A DNA stretch of 64,000 nucleotides from CAYLNL01 sp964385175 (GTDB lineage Bacteria; Bacteroidota; Bacteroidia; Flavobacteriales; Flavobacteriaceae), in the NCBI GenBank assembly GCA_964385175.1, contig CAYLNL010000007.1, positions 62,001 to 126,000 of the forward strand, written 5' to 3'. The position numbers and the translations under genes are program-made. The notes beneath the pieces were generated by a model. The model searched no databases and was not told where the DNA came from. It was given only the letters and a program-made list of their open reading frames with translations. The first letter of the stretch is position 1. Each line of letters opens with the position of its first letter. Positions 8,008 through 18,900 of this stretch are shown here, piece by piece.

Positions 8008-9732
8008 ATGGCGCTTTTAGATTGGTTAATACTATCTGGCACCTTGCTCTTTATCGTAGGTTATGGCTACTGGAAAACACAACGCAGTAAAAATGTAGAA
8101 GAGTATATTTTAGGCGGCAGGCAGGCTAAATGGTGGACGGTGGGAATTTCTGTAATGGCTACCCAAGCCAGCGCCGTTACCTTTTTGTCCACACCGGGGC
8201 AGGCATTTCATGATGGAATGGGGTTTGTACAATTCTACTTTGGGCTGCCCCTGGCTATGATTATTATCTGCATGATTTTTGTCCCTATTTATCATAAACT
8301 CAATGTTTACACGGCGTATGAGTTTTTAGAAAATCGGTTCGACCTGAAAACCCGCACGCTCACCGCTATTTTGTTCCTCATTCAACGCGGGTTAGCGGCG
8401 GGGATTACCATTTACGCCCCCGCTATTGTTCTTTCTGTAGTTTTAGGATGGAATGTAAAAACGCTTAACATTATTATAGGCATTCTGGTAATCATCTATA
8501 CCGTATCGGGGGGTAGCCGGGCGGTTAGTGTTACTCAAAAGCAGCAAATGTTTGTGATTATGGTGGGAATGTTTGCCGCTTTTTTCCTTATAATGAGTTA
8601 TTTGCCAGATGACCTTACTTTTGGAAAAGCTCTCAAGATTGCTGGCGCTAATGAAAAGTTGAATATCCTGGATTTTTCTTTAGATACTAAAAAACGCTAT
8701 ACTTTTTGGACGGGGATTACCGGGGGGCTTTTCCTGGCGCTTGCTTATTTTGGCACAGACCAAAGCCAGGTGCAGCGCTATCTTTCCGGAAAATCTATAC
8801 GCCAAAGCCAGTTAGGGCTTCTTTTTAATGGATTGCTAAAAGTGCCCATGCAATTTTTTATTTTGTTAGTAGGGGTTATGGTATTTGTTTTTTACCAATA
8901 CCATTCTGCCCCGCTTAATTTTAACCCGGCGGCTACAAAAACGATTCTCCAATCGGGCTACGCAGAGCAATACAAAGAATTAGAAAAAAACCATCAGCGG
9001 TTAGAAATGGAAAAGAGAATGGCGCAAGAGCGTTTTTCGGGGATTTTAGAAGTAAAAGATTATGACTTGGCGGTTGGGGCGAAAGAAAAAATCGTTGCCA
9101 TTAACAAAGAAGAAAAAGAAAACCGGGCGGCGGCTCGTGAACTTATTGCAAAAGCAGATAAAAATGCTGAAACGAACGATAAAGATTACGTGTTCATTCA
9201 TTTTATATTACATTATTTTCCAAGAGGGTTTGTGGGGCTTTTGATAGCCGTAATTCTATCGGCGGCCATGTCTTCTATTTCTTCTGAGTTGAATGCATTG
9301 GGAACAATTACCACCTTCGATCTTTTTAAAAGAAACCAAAAAAGCGAAAAACCAGAACTATATTACCTTGCCGCCTCTAAATGGTTTACCCTGGTATGGG
9401 GTGTTGTGGCCATTTTGTTTGCCAATTTCGGCGCCTTGGTAGAAAACCTCATCCAGTTGGTAAACATTATTGGTTCTATTTTTTACGGCAATGTATTAGG
9501 AATCTTTTTAATTGCTTTTTTTATTCGGTTTGTCAGGGGAAATGCTGTTTTTTATGCAGCCGTTCTCACCCAGCTAACCATTATCGCTATTTATTATTTT
9601 GCCATTCATAGATACCAACCGGGAGAGGAAAAATTAGGCTATCTTTTATTAAATGCCATAGGTTCTATTTTGGTAATAGCTTTGGCAGTGCTTTTTGAAG
9701 GTGTTGGCCGGACGAGGCGAATATATTCTTAA
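8008..9732 (+). CDS. Sodium:solute symporter (SSF family)
   Basis: The 574-residue inner-membrane protein has the SSF signature region early on: YILGGRQAKWWTVGISVMAT (about residues 33-53) and the TVSGGSRAVSVTQKQQ segment (about 166-180). About 13 hydrophobic segments are visible. Between roughly residues 310 and 395 there is a long hydrophilic, Glu/Lys-rich insert with coiled-coil character (KELEKNHQRLEMEKRMAQER and onward) that breaks the membrane core. It probably couples Na+ entry to import of a sugar, amino sugar or similar small solute. Its position after an exported deacetylase points to a sugar product. The substrate cannot be assigned. Confidence 0.88.
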   Translation: MALLDWLILSGTLLFIVGYGYWKTQRSKNVEEYILGGRQAKWWTVGISVMATQASAVTFLSTPGQAFHDGMGFVQFYFGLPLAMIIICMIFVPIYHKLNVYTAYEFLENRFDLKTRTLTAILFLIQRGLAAGITIYAPAIVLSVVLGWNVKTLNIIIGILVIIYTVSGGSRAVSVTQKQQMFVIMVGMFAAFFLIMSYLPDDLTFGKALKIAGANEKLNILDFSLDTKKRYTFWTGITGGLFLALAYFGTDQSQVQRYLSGKSIRQSQLGLLFNGLLKVPMQFFILLVGVMVFVFYQYHSAPLNFNPAATKTILQSGYAEQYKELEKNHQRLEMEKRMAQERFSGILEVKDYDLAVGAKEKIVAINKEEKENRAAARELIAKADKNAETNDKDYVFIHFILHYFPRGFVGLLIAVILSAAMSSISSELNALGTITTFDLFKRNQKSEKPELYYLAASKWFTLVWGVVAILFANFGALVENLIQLVNIIGSIFYGNVLGIFLIAFFIRFVRGNAVFYAAVLTQLTIIAIYYFAIHRYQPGEEKLGYLLLNAIGSILVIALAVLFEGVGRTRRIYS

Positions 9733-9915
9733 AAAAAATTATCTTTTATAGCCCACCTAATCGTAGAAAAAGTAAACCCAATAGATTTTTCACGTTATGA
9801 TTCTATAAAAACATAGTTTAATCTAAAGAATTCCTGTATACACTAAAAGAAGGCATAGTATCTTTCTACCTTGTCAATGTAGCCTACTTATGTATAGTGC
9901 AGGAGTAAAATTATA

Positions 9916-10140
9916 TCATGGCACAGGGTCATAGCCACTACCTCCCCACGGATGGCAACTCAAAATTCGTTTCAAAGCCAGGAAAGACCCTTTTAATAAA
10001 CCATGTTTTTGCAGCGCTTTGAGCGCATACTGCGAGCATGTGGGAGTGTAACGGCAGGTGGGCGGAAAAAGCGGTGAAATAATATATTGATAGATTTTGA
10101 TGAAGAACACAAACGGAGCTATCAATATTTTTCGTATCAT
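9916..10140 (-). CDS. yidD: Membrane protein insertion efficiency factor YidD
   Basis: The 74-residue protein has the full YidD pattern: an amphipathic N-terminal helix ([20 protein letters not shown]), the Cys-containing [18 protein letters not shown] core and the C-terminal [13 protein letters not shown]. YidD sits at the inner face of the membrane and assists YidC-dependent insertion. It stands alone here, convergent with the symporter gene across 183 bases in which I see nothing else. Confidence 0.95.
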   Translation of the reverse strand: MIRKILIAPFVFFIKIYQYIISPLFPPTCRYTPTCSQYALKALQKHGLLKGSFLALKRILSCHPWGGSGYDPVP

Positions 10141-10289
10141 CTACTAATATTAACAGGCAAGCTACTACGGCTATAACCTTTGTCGGCTAAATTATAAAAT
10201 TTTCTTCAAATCCCCTTCCTTTAAAGATATAGTAAACTTTAGCAGAGAAAGCGAAAATGGTTTTTACACTGTATAAACTCTAAAAGAAG

Positions 10290-10297
10290 TATTTTTG
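10290..10297 (+). promoter_or_regulatory. -7 element of the pyrD promoter
   Basis: TATTTTTG lies 19 bases before the ATG at 10316. Its TTG is in frame with pyrD and would be mistaken for a start codon. Confidence 0.65.
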
Positions 10298-10315
10298 CCA
10301 AAAACACACAGCAGC

Positions 10316-11347
10316 ATGTACAAGCTGGTTGTAAAACCCCTTCTTTTTTTATTAGACCCCGAGCGCGCCCATCAAGTAGCTTGTTCTTTATTACGTGTTG
10401 TTGGCGCCATTCCATTTTTAAATAAATTGGTATGGTGGCATTATAAAATGGAGCACCCCTCCCTGGAGCGAAACCTTTTTGGGCTGAATTTTAAAAACCC
10501 GGTAGGTTTAGCAGCCGGGTTTGATAAAAACGCTACTTTTTTTAATGAACTTTCAGCCTTTGGTTTCGGTTTTATAGAAATTGGCACGGTAACCCCCCTT
10601 CCCCAGGAAGGTAATCCTAAAAAAAGACTCTTTCGCCTGAAAAAAGATGGGGCACTTATAAACCGCATGGGGTTTAATAACAGAGGGGTAGAATACGTGG
10701 CAAAGCAATTAAAAAAGAAAAAAAATATACTTATTGGGGGAAACATAGGAAAAAACAAAATCACCCCCAACGAAAAAGCTGTTGGAGATTACACTCGCTG
10801 CTTCAATACCTTATTTGAGTATGTAGATTATTTTGTAGTAAATGTGAGTTCTCCCAATACCCCGCACTTACGGGCGTTGCAGGAAAAAGAACCCTTAACA
10901 GAACTGCTGAATTACCTGCAACAAGAAAATGCAAAAAAACCTTCGCCAAAGCCTATTTTATTAAAAATAGCGCCCGACCTTACCTATACCCAATTAGAAG
11001 AAATAATAGCCATTGTTAGAGAAACCAACATAGCAGGCGTTATAGCTACCAATACCACTATTTCCAGGGAAGGAGTAGATTCCCGTAATAAAAAAGAAGC
11101 TGGGGGATTAAGCGGCGAACCGCTACGGGAAAGAAGCACAGAGGTGATACGCTTTCTTGCGGAAAAAAGTAATAAAACCTTTTCTATTATAGGGGTAGGA
11201 GGAATTATGAAACCAGAAGATGCACTGGAAAAACTAAAAGCCGGCGCCGATTTAGTACAAATCTATACCGGCTGGGTGTATGAAGGCCCTGCGTTGGTAA
11301 AGAAAATTAAAAAAGCCCTTATTGAAACCAATTTTCCCAATAAATAA
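10316..11347 (+). CDS. pyrD: Dihydroorotate dehydrogenase (quinone), class 2
   Basis: This 343-residue FMN enzyme oxidises dihydroorotate to orotate in pyrimidine synthesis and passes electrons to quinones. The hydrophobic N-terminal helix ([20 protein letters not shown]) marks the membrane-associated class 2 form. FMN and substrate motifs follow: [40 protein letters not shown] with the catalytic Ser, [16 protein letters not shown], and [20 protein letters not shown]. The start is placed at the ATG at 10316 because the longer frame begins at a TTG that belongs to the -7 promoter element at 10290-10297. Confidence 0.95.
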   Translation: MYKLVVKPLLFLLDPERAHQVACSLLRVVGAIPFLNKLVWWHYKMEHPSLERNLFGLNFKNPVGLAAGFDKNATFFNELSAFGFGFIEIGTVTPLPQEGNPKKRLFRLKKDGALINRMGFNNRGVEYVAKQLKKKKNILIGGNIGKNKITPNEKAVGDYTRCFNTLFEYVDYFVVNVSSPNTPHLRALQEKEPLTELLNYLQQENAKKPSPKPILLKIAPDLTYTQLEEIIAIVRETNIAGVIATNTTISREGVDSRNKKEAGGLSGEPLRERSTEVIRFLAEKSNKTFSIIGVGGIMKPEDALEKLKAGADLVQIYTGWVYEGPALVKKIKKALIETNFPNK

Positions 11348-11395
11348 AAAAACGAGGTATAAAAAGAAAGATAAAATTCTAAATTTAGAAGTAAG

Positions 11396-11790
11396 TGGAG
11401 TCGGAGGGATTCGAACCCTCGTCCAAACAAGCAATCAAAAAGCTTTCTACATGCTTAGTTTTCGTTTTAAAATCGGTGTGTAACCGGCCGAAAACCACCT
11501 ATTCCACAACCTATCTTCAGGAAATTTAAAACAGCGCCGAAGCATCGCAGTTTCTATGTTGATTTTTATGGTGCCTCCGGAAAGGTCGCCATCAACAAAG
11601 GCAACCAGGGAGACATCTCGCTTTCCCGCCTTGCAGGAATAGAGCTATATCTTACTATACTTCAGATTAAGCAGCAAGAGCGTAGTTATTCTCGCCATTT
11701 AAGGGTTGAAACATGAGATTATAGAGCTGTGTTCCAGCGCTCTGCATGCTTACAGTTCAATTACACCTGCTGTCAAAACCAGTCGACCCC
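11396..11790 (-). ncRNA. ssrA: Transfer-messenger RNA (tmRNA)
   Basis: Both halves of the tRNA-like domain are present on the minus strand: 5' GGGGTCGACTGG (from 11790) pairs with 3' CGACTCC (11403-11397) in a 7-bp acceptor stem with one G-U, and the T arm carries GGGTTCGAATCCC. The 3' end is the discriminator A at 11396. The next bases are CTT, so CCA is not encoded and must be added. The tag frame lies at 11696-11667. A perfect 14-base palindrome at 11377-11390 followed on the minus strand by TTTTAT may be the terminator. tmRNA rescues stalled ribosomes with SmpB and marks the product for degradation by Clp-type proteases. Confidence 0.97.
11667..11696 (-). other. tmRNA proteolysis tag frame
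   Basis: On the minus strand the resume codon GGC begins GENNYALAA followed by TAA. The hydrophobic ALAA end is the usual protease-recognition tail. Confidence 0.93.
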
Positions 11791-11886
11791 AGAATATACT
11801 ACCGTTAAACACTTTATACCTCGTCAAAGAACATACAATCTTTTATAGACTCTTCCCTAAAAGGGAAACAGGGGTAAAAAGAGGTG

Positions 11887-11894
11887 CAAAGATA
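11887..11894 (-). promoter_or_regulatory. Candidate -7 element for tmRNA
   Basis: The minus strand reads TATCTTTG, a perfect TAnnTTTG, about 97 bases before the mature 5' end. That implies a leader removed by RNase P. A weaker match lies nearer, at about 11825-11832. Confidence 0.4.
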
Positions 11895-11916
11895 CAAAAA
11901 ATTGTTTTGAAAATCA

Positions 11917-11946
11917 TTGCCTAACCCCGATAAATTCTTATTTTTG
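11917..11946 (+). promoter_or_regulatory. Promoter of the LYS1/AlaDH-like gene
   Basis: A -33 TTG (11917-11919), 19-base spacer and TATTTTTG (11939-11946) match the Bacteroidota consensus in full. The implied leader is about 120 bases and contains a 19-codon ATG frame at 11958-12017 of uncertain meaning. Confidence 0.7.
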
Positions 11947-12072
11947 AAGCAAAATCCATGCCAGGCTATGCGCTATGGATGCTCTATATGGGTATTTGTC
12001 AGTTGCTTACCATATAAATAACAAGAAACCTGTGACTACCCTGAAAAAACTAACTTTTATAATACAACATCC

Positions 12073-13278
12073 ATGAAATTTGGAATTATTAAAGAACGTA
12101 AAACCCCTCCCGACAGGCGCGTTGCCCTTTCTCCACAAGCTTGTAAGGCCATTTTGAAACGCTTCCCGCAAGTTTCCCTGAAAGTAGAATCATCAGCCGT
12201 GCGAGTGTTCCCGGATGATGAGTATCGCGCGACAGGCATTCCTGTAACAACCGATGTTTCTGATTGCGATGTGTTGCTAGGTATAAAAGAAGTCCCTATA
12301 GAAACCCTAATTCCCGGTAAAAAATATTTTTTCTTTTCACATACCATAAAAAAACAACCCTATAATCGCGCCCTGCTGCAGGCTATCCTGGAAAAAAATA
12401 TTGAGCTATATGATTATGAAACACTTACCAAACCCGATGGGCAACGACTGATAGCCTTTGGCAAGTATGCCGGCATAGTGGGCGCATATAATGGCTTTAG
12501 AGCCTACGGGCTGAAATATAAACTATTTACACTTCCCAAAGCAGAAAACCTCCCCCATCAAAAAGCCTTGTTAGCCGAGCTGAAAGCCGTTTCACTACCT
12601 CCAATTAAAATACTTCTCACCGGTAGAGGTAAGGTAGGAGCGGGTGTACGAGAGGTGCTAGATGGTATGGGAATTAAAAAAGTTACCACCCATGCCTATC
12701 TCCATGAAAAATTTATAGAACCCGTGTATTGCCAGATAGATGTACTGGAATATAACCGCCACCAGGATGGAAAACGCCATACCAAAGAACATTTTTACAA
12801 AAACCCCGAAGAGTACCAATCTAATTTTATACGCTTTGCGTATGAAACCGATTTTTATATTGCCGGGCACTTTTATAAAAAAGGGTCACCTGTGTTCTTC
12901 ACCAAAGACGATGTAAAATCCCCGCGTTTTCGCATAAAAGTAATCGCCGATATTAGTTGTGATATGCAAGGCCCCATACCTTGCACGCTGCGCTCCTCTA
13001 CCATAGCAGAACCCGTTTATGGCTACGACCCGCTTACCGGGCAGGAAACCGATTACAGGAAGCCCGAGGCCATAGCCATTATGGCGGTAGATAATCTTCC
13101 CTGCGAATTACCACGCGATGCCAGTGAGGGATTTGGCGCTATGCTGCTGAAACATTTGCTTCCTGCTTTTTTTAATGGCGATAAGGATGGTATATTAGCA
13201 CGCGCCAAGATAACTGAGAATGGAAAGTTAACAGCTCGCTATGCTTACCTACAGGCATACGTGGAAGGAAGAGAGTAA
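12073..13278 (+). CDS. NAD(P)-dependent dehydrogenase, LYS1/alanine dehydrogenase family
   Basis: The 401-residue cytoplasmic enzyme has the AlaDh/PNT N-terminal domain (MKFGIIKERKTPPDRRVALS, with the substrate-binding Arg/Lys cluster) and a Rossmann domain with LLTGRGKVGAGVREVL (about residues 178-193). ADISCDMQGPIPCTLRSSTI (about 296-315) resembles the catalytic region of saccharopine dehydrogenases of the LYS1 type. Bacteroidota proteins of this length and layout are usually labelled saccharopine dehydrogenase or alanine dehydrogenase; I cannot decide which substrate is used. It stands alone, divergent from tmRNA. Confidence 0.75.
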   Translation: MKFGIIKERKTPPDRRVALSPQACKAILKRFPQVSLKVESSAVRVFPDDEYRATGIPVTTDVSDCDVLLGIKEVPIETLIPGKKYFFFSHTIKKQPYNRALLQAILEKNIELYDYETLTKPDGQRLIAFGKYAGIVGAYNGFRAYGLKYKLFTLPKAENLPHQKALLAELKAVSLPPIKILLTGRGKVGAGVREVLDGMGIKKVTTHAYLHEKFIEPVYCQIDVLEYNRHQDGKRHTKEHFYKNPEEYQSNFIRFAYETDFYIAGHFYKKGSPVFFTKDDVKSPRFRIKVIADISCDMQGPIPCTLRSSTIAEPVYGYDPLTGQETDYRKPEAIAIMAVDNLPCELPRDASEGFGAMLLKHLLPAFFNGDKDGILARAKITENGKLTARYAYLQAYVEGRE

Positions 13279-13497
13279 AAAAGCCGTTGCTAAAAGTATA
13301 GCGCTCTCGCAATTTCAGTACAAGCTAAAAAAAAAGCGATTCTGAATAGTAATACTGTTAAAAAAATAAACGATGGGAGTATCTCTTGTGCATCATAATG
13401 AATGCCAATAGTAAAAAAATGAGTAGCAGACAAAATATATTTTTTCCCCAAAAAAGAATCAACTTCTCACACATTCTAATATTCCGTATTTCTACGG

Positions 13498-13528
13498 TTG
13501 AATACTACATATAACTACCGTACTTTTA
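13498..13528 (+). promoter_or_regulatory. Candidate promoter of the injection-system genes
   Basis: TTG (13498-13500), 20-base spacer and TACTTTTA (13521-13528; one mismatch to TAnnTTTG) lie 27 bases before the first gene. The AT-rich 220 bases before it contain no gene that I can see. Confidence 0.45.
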
Positions 13529-13554
13529 TGGGTTGGTAAAAAAGCATCTTCGCG

Positions 13555-15918
13555 ATGGCTCAAATAGAGAGTTTAAGCAATGAACCGTTTCCATACAAAA
13601 GTATGGATTATGCTGCCTTGCGTAAAGAAGGGATAGCATTAATTCAAAAATATTCAGGCCACCTCTGGACGGATTTTAATGACCACGACCCGGGGGTTAC
13701 CATATTAGAAGCCCTTTGCTATGCCCTTACCGAGTTGGGCTATAAAGCCCAGTTTCCGTTACAAGATATTTTGCATTCCTCACCCGATAAAAAAGGGTTT
13801 GCCTTTAAAGAAAATGCTTTTTACACTGCCCCGGAAATATTCCCTTGCCAACCCATTACTATTTTAGATTTTCGCAAACTCCTCATAGACCGTATTGACC
13901 CGGTGAACAACGCCTGGATATTTTTAACAGACCCTTCGGCTGGCAACCTCTTTACTATATGGTTGCTGCTGGATGATGGTGTGGCTCCCAGCGACGAAAT
14001 TATTACTGAGGTGCGTGGCGTTATGGCGGCGCATCGCAATTTATGTGAAGATGTAGCCGAAATTCGCATTGTTCCCCGTGAAGCCTGTCAATTAGAAGCC
14101 GCTATTTTTATTGAAACCAATATAGACCCTGAAAAAGCGGCTGCCCGAATACTCTTTGAATTAGAAAAAACCTTGCTCAATCCCACCCTCATCAACCATT
14201 CTACCGCTCAAATGATACAAAAAAATGTGCCGTTAGATGTTCTTTTTGAGGGGCCTGAGATGAAACATGGTTATTTTAACAATGAAGACCTTTCTGAGTT
14301 TCCAAAACAGTTAGACTTGCTTAAGGTTATGAATACTATTCTCAGCATAGAAGGAGTATATCATATAAGCGACTTATCTATTACCTTTAGAGGTCAAAAA
14401 TATACCGATTTTATTTTATTAGATAATACCCTACCTATATTTCTTCCCGATTTTGGGGGCGAGTCCGGGCATAACCTGTCATTTTATAAAAATGACACCC
14501 TACTGCCATTTAAAGAAGCAGAAAGCATTCAGTTCTACGAGCAACTGAAATCTCAGAATAAACGAAATTATACCATAGATACAGCTCCCGAATTGGCCAT
14601 GAAGTATATGGAAGGGCGATTTAGAAATATTGCCAATTACCTGTCTATACAACACGAATTCCCGCTATTATATGGTATAGGAAGTTATGGACTTGCTCCC
14701 GGCAGTTCTGAAAAACGAAAAGCCCAGGCAAAACAGTTAAAAGGATATTTAGTACATTTTGAACAAATTTTAGCGAATACTTCCGCACAGTTAGCTAATC
14801 TCAAAAAACTATTTTCCATTTACCCTCAATCTCAAACCTACTTTCATCAACCCCTTACAGATGTACCCAATTTTATATCATTGCTGGTAACGGAAGATGA
14901 TACAGAAGCCAAAGAAAAAATCTTCACCCAACATTATGAACAGTGGAGAGGACTTATAGAAAATGAAGAAACCTTTTTAGAGCGAAGAAATGATTTTTTA
15001 AATCATTTGCTGGCGCGTTTCAACGTTATTTTTGATGAGTCTATCTATTATGATTATGCTTATTTTCCTCACAAGAAACTTGTGTTGAAACGACTTATAC
15101 GAGCCAAAGAATACTATCTCCAACAACTCGTGCTGCTTTCCAGGAATCGGGGAAGGGGTATTAACTATCTTAAAAAAGAGATTGGAAGTTTTTCGTTGAG
15201 TTTTAAAAAACAAGTGGAACTATCCTTAGACATAGACGATAAAAACCAGGAAAAATTATCTACTCAGGTGCAGCCTATTGTGTTTGATTTGTTGTTTATG
15301 GTAGGTGAAGAAACCATAGGCGGAACAGAAGAAATGGAATATACGTTTTCTAAACAAGAAATATTAGCCGATTTTTTAAAAACCGGCATTTCAAAAGAAG
15401 CTTATAAGATAGAATTTGCCCCTATTCAAAATGTGTATAGAATACTGCTACCCCTTGCCAAACACCCTGTAACCATTGAGATGGCAGTGGAGAAAGCGCT
15501 TGACGAGGCAAGTAAAGCCATAGACGATTTTTGCGATAAATTAGTAAAAATAAATATAGCCACCGAAGGCTTCTATGTCATAGAACATCTTTTGCTACAA
15601 CCAAACAGAAACCAGGTTGCAGAACAAAAAGACCCCTTCTATAATTGCAAGATAAGCCTGGTTTTCCCCTCCTGGTCTGTTCGATTCCAGGAAAAAGGCT
15701 TTCGCGAACAGGCAGAGATTGTTGTAGCCGAGCTTACACCGGCGCATGTGCGTGCAGACTGTTTCTGGATTGACCTTGATGCGATGGTGCTTTTTGAAAA
15801 TACCTATGAACAATGGACGCAGGCGTGCCTAAAAGACCCCTACTCAAAAGACTCCGCTAAACATGCACAAGAGTTAAAAGCACTGTTAGAAAGCTATACC
15901 CCTCATGAAGAAGAATAA
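13555..15918 (+). CDS. Baseplate J/gp6-like wedge protein of a contractile injection system
   Basis: This 787-residue protein has near its N-terminus (about residues 35-70) the segment LWTDFNDHDPGVTILEALCY followed by ALTELGYKAQFPLQDIL. I recognise this as the hallmark of the Afp11/Afp12-like baseplate proteins of extracellular contractile injection systems (eCIS), related to phage baseplate J. No signal peptide or membrane segment is seen, as expected for a particle assembled in the cytoplasm. The remaining length is mixed alpha/beta without motifs I can name. Its stop overlaps the tape-measure start (TAATG), so the two are translationally coupled. Expected job: wedge component joining sheath and tube to the baseplate. 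Confidence 0.78.
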   Translation: MAQIESLSNEPFPYKSMDYAALRKEGIALIQKYSGHLWTDFNDHDPGVTILEALCYALTELGYKAQFPLQDILHSSPDKKGFAFKENAFYTAPEIFPCQPITILDFRKLLIDRIDPVNNAWIFLTDPSAGNLFTIWLLLDDGVAPSDEIITEVRGVMAAHRNLCEDVAEIRIVPREACQLEAAIFIETNIDPEKAAARILFELEKTLLNPTLINHSTAQMIQKNVPLDVLFEGPEMKHGYFNNEDLSEFPKQLDLLKVMNTILSIEGVYHISDLSITFRGQKYTDFILLDNTLPIFLPDFGGESGHNLSFYKNDTLLPFKEAESIQFYEQLKSQNKRNYTIDTAPELAMKYMEGRFRNIANYLSIQHEFPLLYGIGSYGLAPGSSEKRKAQAKQLKGYLVHFEQILANTSAQLANLKKLFSIYPQSQTYFHQPLTDVPNFISLLVTEDDTEAKEKIFTQHYEQWRGLIENEETFLERRNDFLNHLLARFNVIFDESIYYDYAYFPHKKLVLKRLIRAKEYYLQQLVLLSRNRGRGINYLKKEIGSFSLSFKKQVELSLDIDDKNQEKLSTQVQPIVFDLLFMVGEETIGGTEEMEYTFSKQEILADFLKTGISKEAYKIEFAPIQNVYRILLPLAKHPVTIEMAVEKALDEASKAIDDFCDKLVKINIATEGFYVIEHLLLQPNRNQVAEQKDPFYNCKISLVFPSWSVRFQEKGFREQAEIVVAELTPAHVRADCFWIDLDAMVLFENTYEQWTQACLKDPYSKDSAKHAQELKALLESYTPHEEE

Positions 15919-18900
15919 TGAGCCTATCCAATCAAATACAAACCCTTCAGTTTCAGCTGGAAATTCCCTCTGCAACCCATAACAGAACCATCCAGGATAA
16001 GGTAGTAAACGTATTTCACTACCAGCTTCAAACCATGTTAGATGAAGTGCTCTCTTCTTTTTCAAAAGATAAACCAGATGTGGCGTTTGATAGAATAGAG
16101 CTCGCCTTAGAGCCTATTCCCATAGACATATTAGAAAATGAACTCATCGAAAGAACCGAAAAAGCGCTAAAAGAATACCTCCAAAAACAATTAGAACGTA
16201 TAACTACCCAGGCAACCACCCCCGCACCTTCTACTACAGAACCGCCAGTTATACTTTCCAATCAATACGGGCTTTCACCTGCAAGCGCACTCATCTATTT
16301 TTTAATGCAAGGCCATTATCCCTGGTGGGATGAAGAACAGGCTACCCCATTATCTTCGCGTTGGATTGGCGCCTTAGAAAAAGAACAAAAACTACTCATA
16401 GGACAGTTGCGCCTGGTGGGCAAACAGCTTCACCCGCTGAAACGTATGGCATATCAACTTTCTGAAGATGCCCTTAGAGCTACTGTAATAGCTGTTGAAC
16501 CTGGCGGCGCCCCCGTTATTTTTAACTTTCATGCCCATTTGCAACAACAGCACCAACAAAAACCTATTAGTGCAGGCATTAGTGGTAGTGATTTCTCAAA
16601 AGCTATCTGGGAATTTACCCTTACCTATCTCTTTGTAGAAATGGGCACGGCGTTTAATCAGAAAATGTTCATTAAAAGCCATATTAGGCAGTTAGCCCAG
16701 CGCTACAATACCAGCTATGAAGGGGTGCTGGATTTTTTGAATAGAGGATTGCGCCATATAGCCGAAAATGATGTTAAAAAACAAGCCCTTCTAACCATTA
16801 TTAAAGAACTACAGGAAGAGAATTTAATTATAGATGATGGGCTGCAGCCTAAACAAAAAACCTATTCATTTATAGAACTGCTGCGTAAAACCACCCATAG
16901 CCCCGAAGATAAAAAAACTATGGTAGCATATCTTGCTGCCCTTCGAAAAAGCAGCAAAGAAAGAAGCGAGATAGCTAAGCAAGTGAACCAGGAAGAATTT
17001 TATAAGCTGGTAGCCTATATTATTCCACAGGAAAAAGAATTTATATATGAATACATAACCGATACAGAAAATGCTTATCGCGAAGACCCTTTGGCTGGCG
17101 ACTCCCGCGATAGTTTTATGACGAGTGTTCGCGAATTTGTGTTAACCTACCTGCTGCTGGAAAACACCACTTCTTTTAACCGTAAAATGTTCCTGAAGTG
17201 GCAAATTCAACAATTAGCCCAACATTATAATACCTCTTTTAGCCATGTGCTTCAATTTCTCACACACTATTTCAAAAAATATCATACCACCAAAACTATT
17301 CTTTTCAACTCGTTGCAACTTTTATTGGAAGAACAGGAACTTACCGACTATGAACCGGGCGCTTTGCAACCCACAGCCCATAAAGATGAAACTATGCTGT
17401 TAAGCGCTTTGTTAGCGTTACCTCTCCTCTCACCCCAGCAACAAGCAATACTCACGGCTATTCTTAAAAAATATAGAGATAATAATAATCTTTCAGTCCT
17501 TGCGCGCCTGCCCCATGCAGAGCAATTGCGGTTACTTCGCCACCTTATTCCTCAACACGCCGCCTTAATAGAATATTATGTAGAAAGTAGTGTAGGAATA
17601 TTGAAAACAGCAGTCCCATCTCTCTCAGAACCTACCTCTCAAATATGGCATCTTGTCATAGAAGCGTTGATAGTTCAGCAACCGGGTGTATTTCATTTAG
17701 AAACATTCTTAGAATACCAACTAAAAAAATGGTCACAACGCACCCACAACGCTTATGACACCTTACTATTTCTGTATATGGAGCATATTGCCTCCTCAGC
17801 ATCTGTGAGCACTGTCGCCCAAACATTAAAAAATGCCATGGAAGTTCTGTACCTGGCGCATCACGTGGAAGCAAAAAGTCTTTTGCAAGGTATTGAAAAA
17901 ACAAATATTACCACCCTCATCTCCCAAATTGTCTATTTCCTCCAATTTGGCTCGTACCCGCCGCGCGCGGGGGCGCTTAGCAAAGTGGTGCTGGAAAATG
18001 TATTGATAGCTTTGCTGCAACATCATCCCAAACGCATGGCAGAGGCTATACAAAAACAACATTTCATGACGGGCAGTGCTACAAGCTGGCTGGGAATACC
18101 CGCTCTCTCCGGCGCTACCCGGAGAACGTGGGAAACCTTTTTGGGCACTATTGAAACCCATATTGCAGATATATTGGTTTCTAAAGATGAAATGATAACC
18201 TATAAAACAGAAGAACGCTATAAAAATATCCTGGCTTTTTACCTTGTCACAGGCGCCTTGCCGTGGTGGGCGCAGCAGTTTACATTAAAAGATAGCGCCG
18301 CATATATTATTGCAAACCCCACCCTGTTTCGCTCATTTATACGTCAGCAACGATGGTCGCTTGCCCAGTTCCGCCGCATGGATGCTTTATTAAACCCTAT
18401 AGAAAGACGCAAGTTTATGCTTGCCGTTACCGATATTCCCGTTCTAAACATAGGCATTGCCCTTCGGAGCGCCATAGAAGAGGTTATGGAAAGGGCAGAA
18501 CTAACCAATGTGTATGAAGTATGGATGCTATTTGTCTTGCAGCGCATAGAAAAAACGCTTTCGCCCCGGGAAGTTGCAATGCAGTTTATGATATGGTTTT
18601 GCGAGGAATATCAACTTGAGTACGATAGCTTTATCTTGAAAATAATAACCTATTTAAAAGAAAACAATTACCCGGAAGTAACCGCTTTGTTTGAAGAAGA
18701 GCGAAAAGCCATTGAGAAACGAACAGCGGAGAAAGTGCCTTTGAAAATGCGATGGATAACTGGAGGCGAGCCAACCGAGGAGCAACAAAAACAACTCACT
18801 GCCTGGATAGAAGAGCAAGACACCTATACCGTGCTTGAAGTGTTAGAAGATGCCACCACTATAGAAAAACCTCCCCTTTCGGCAAAGACGTTAGAGATTT

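Noticed and set aside
11396..11480. Possible tRNA gene (T-arm sequence GGTTCGAATCC on the minus strand)
   Set aside because: The T arm and acceptor belong to the tmRNA; the partner half lies near 11790, with the GENNYALAA tag between them.
11706..11924. 72-codon frame on the plus strand
   Set aside because: It runs antisense across the tmRNA and its promoter region and has no family-like features.
11958..12017. 19-codon leader peptide before the LYS1/AlaDH-like gene
   Set aside because: There is no run of regulatory codons and no alternative hairpins typical of attenuation; it is probably chance.
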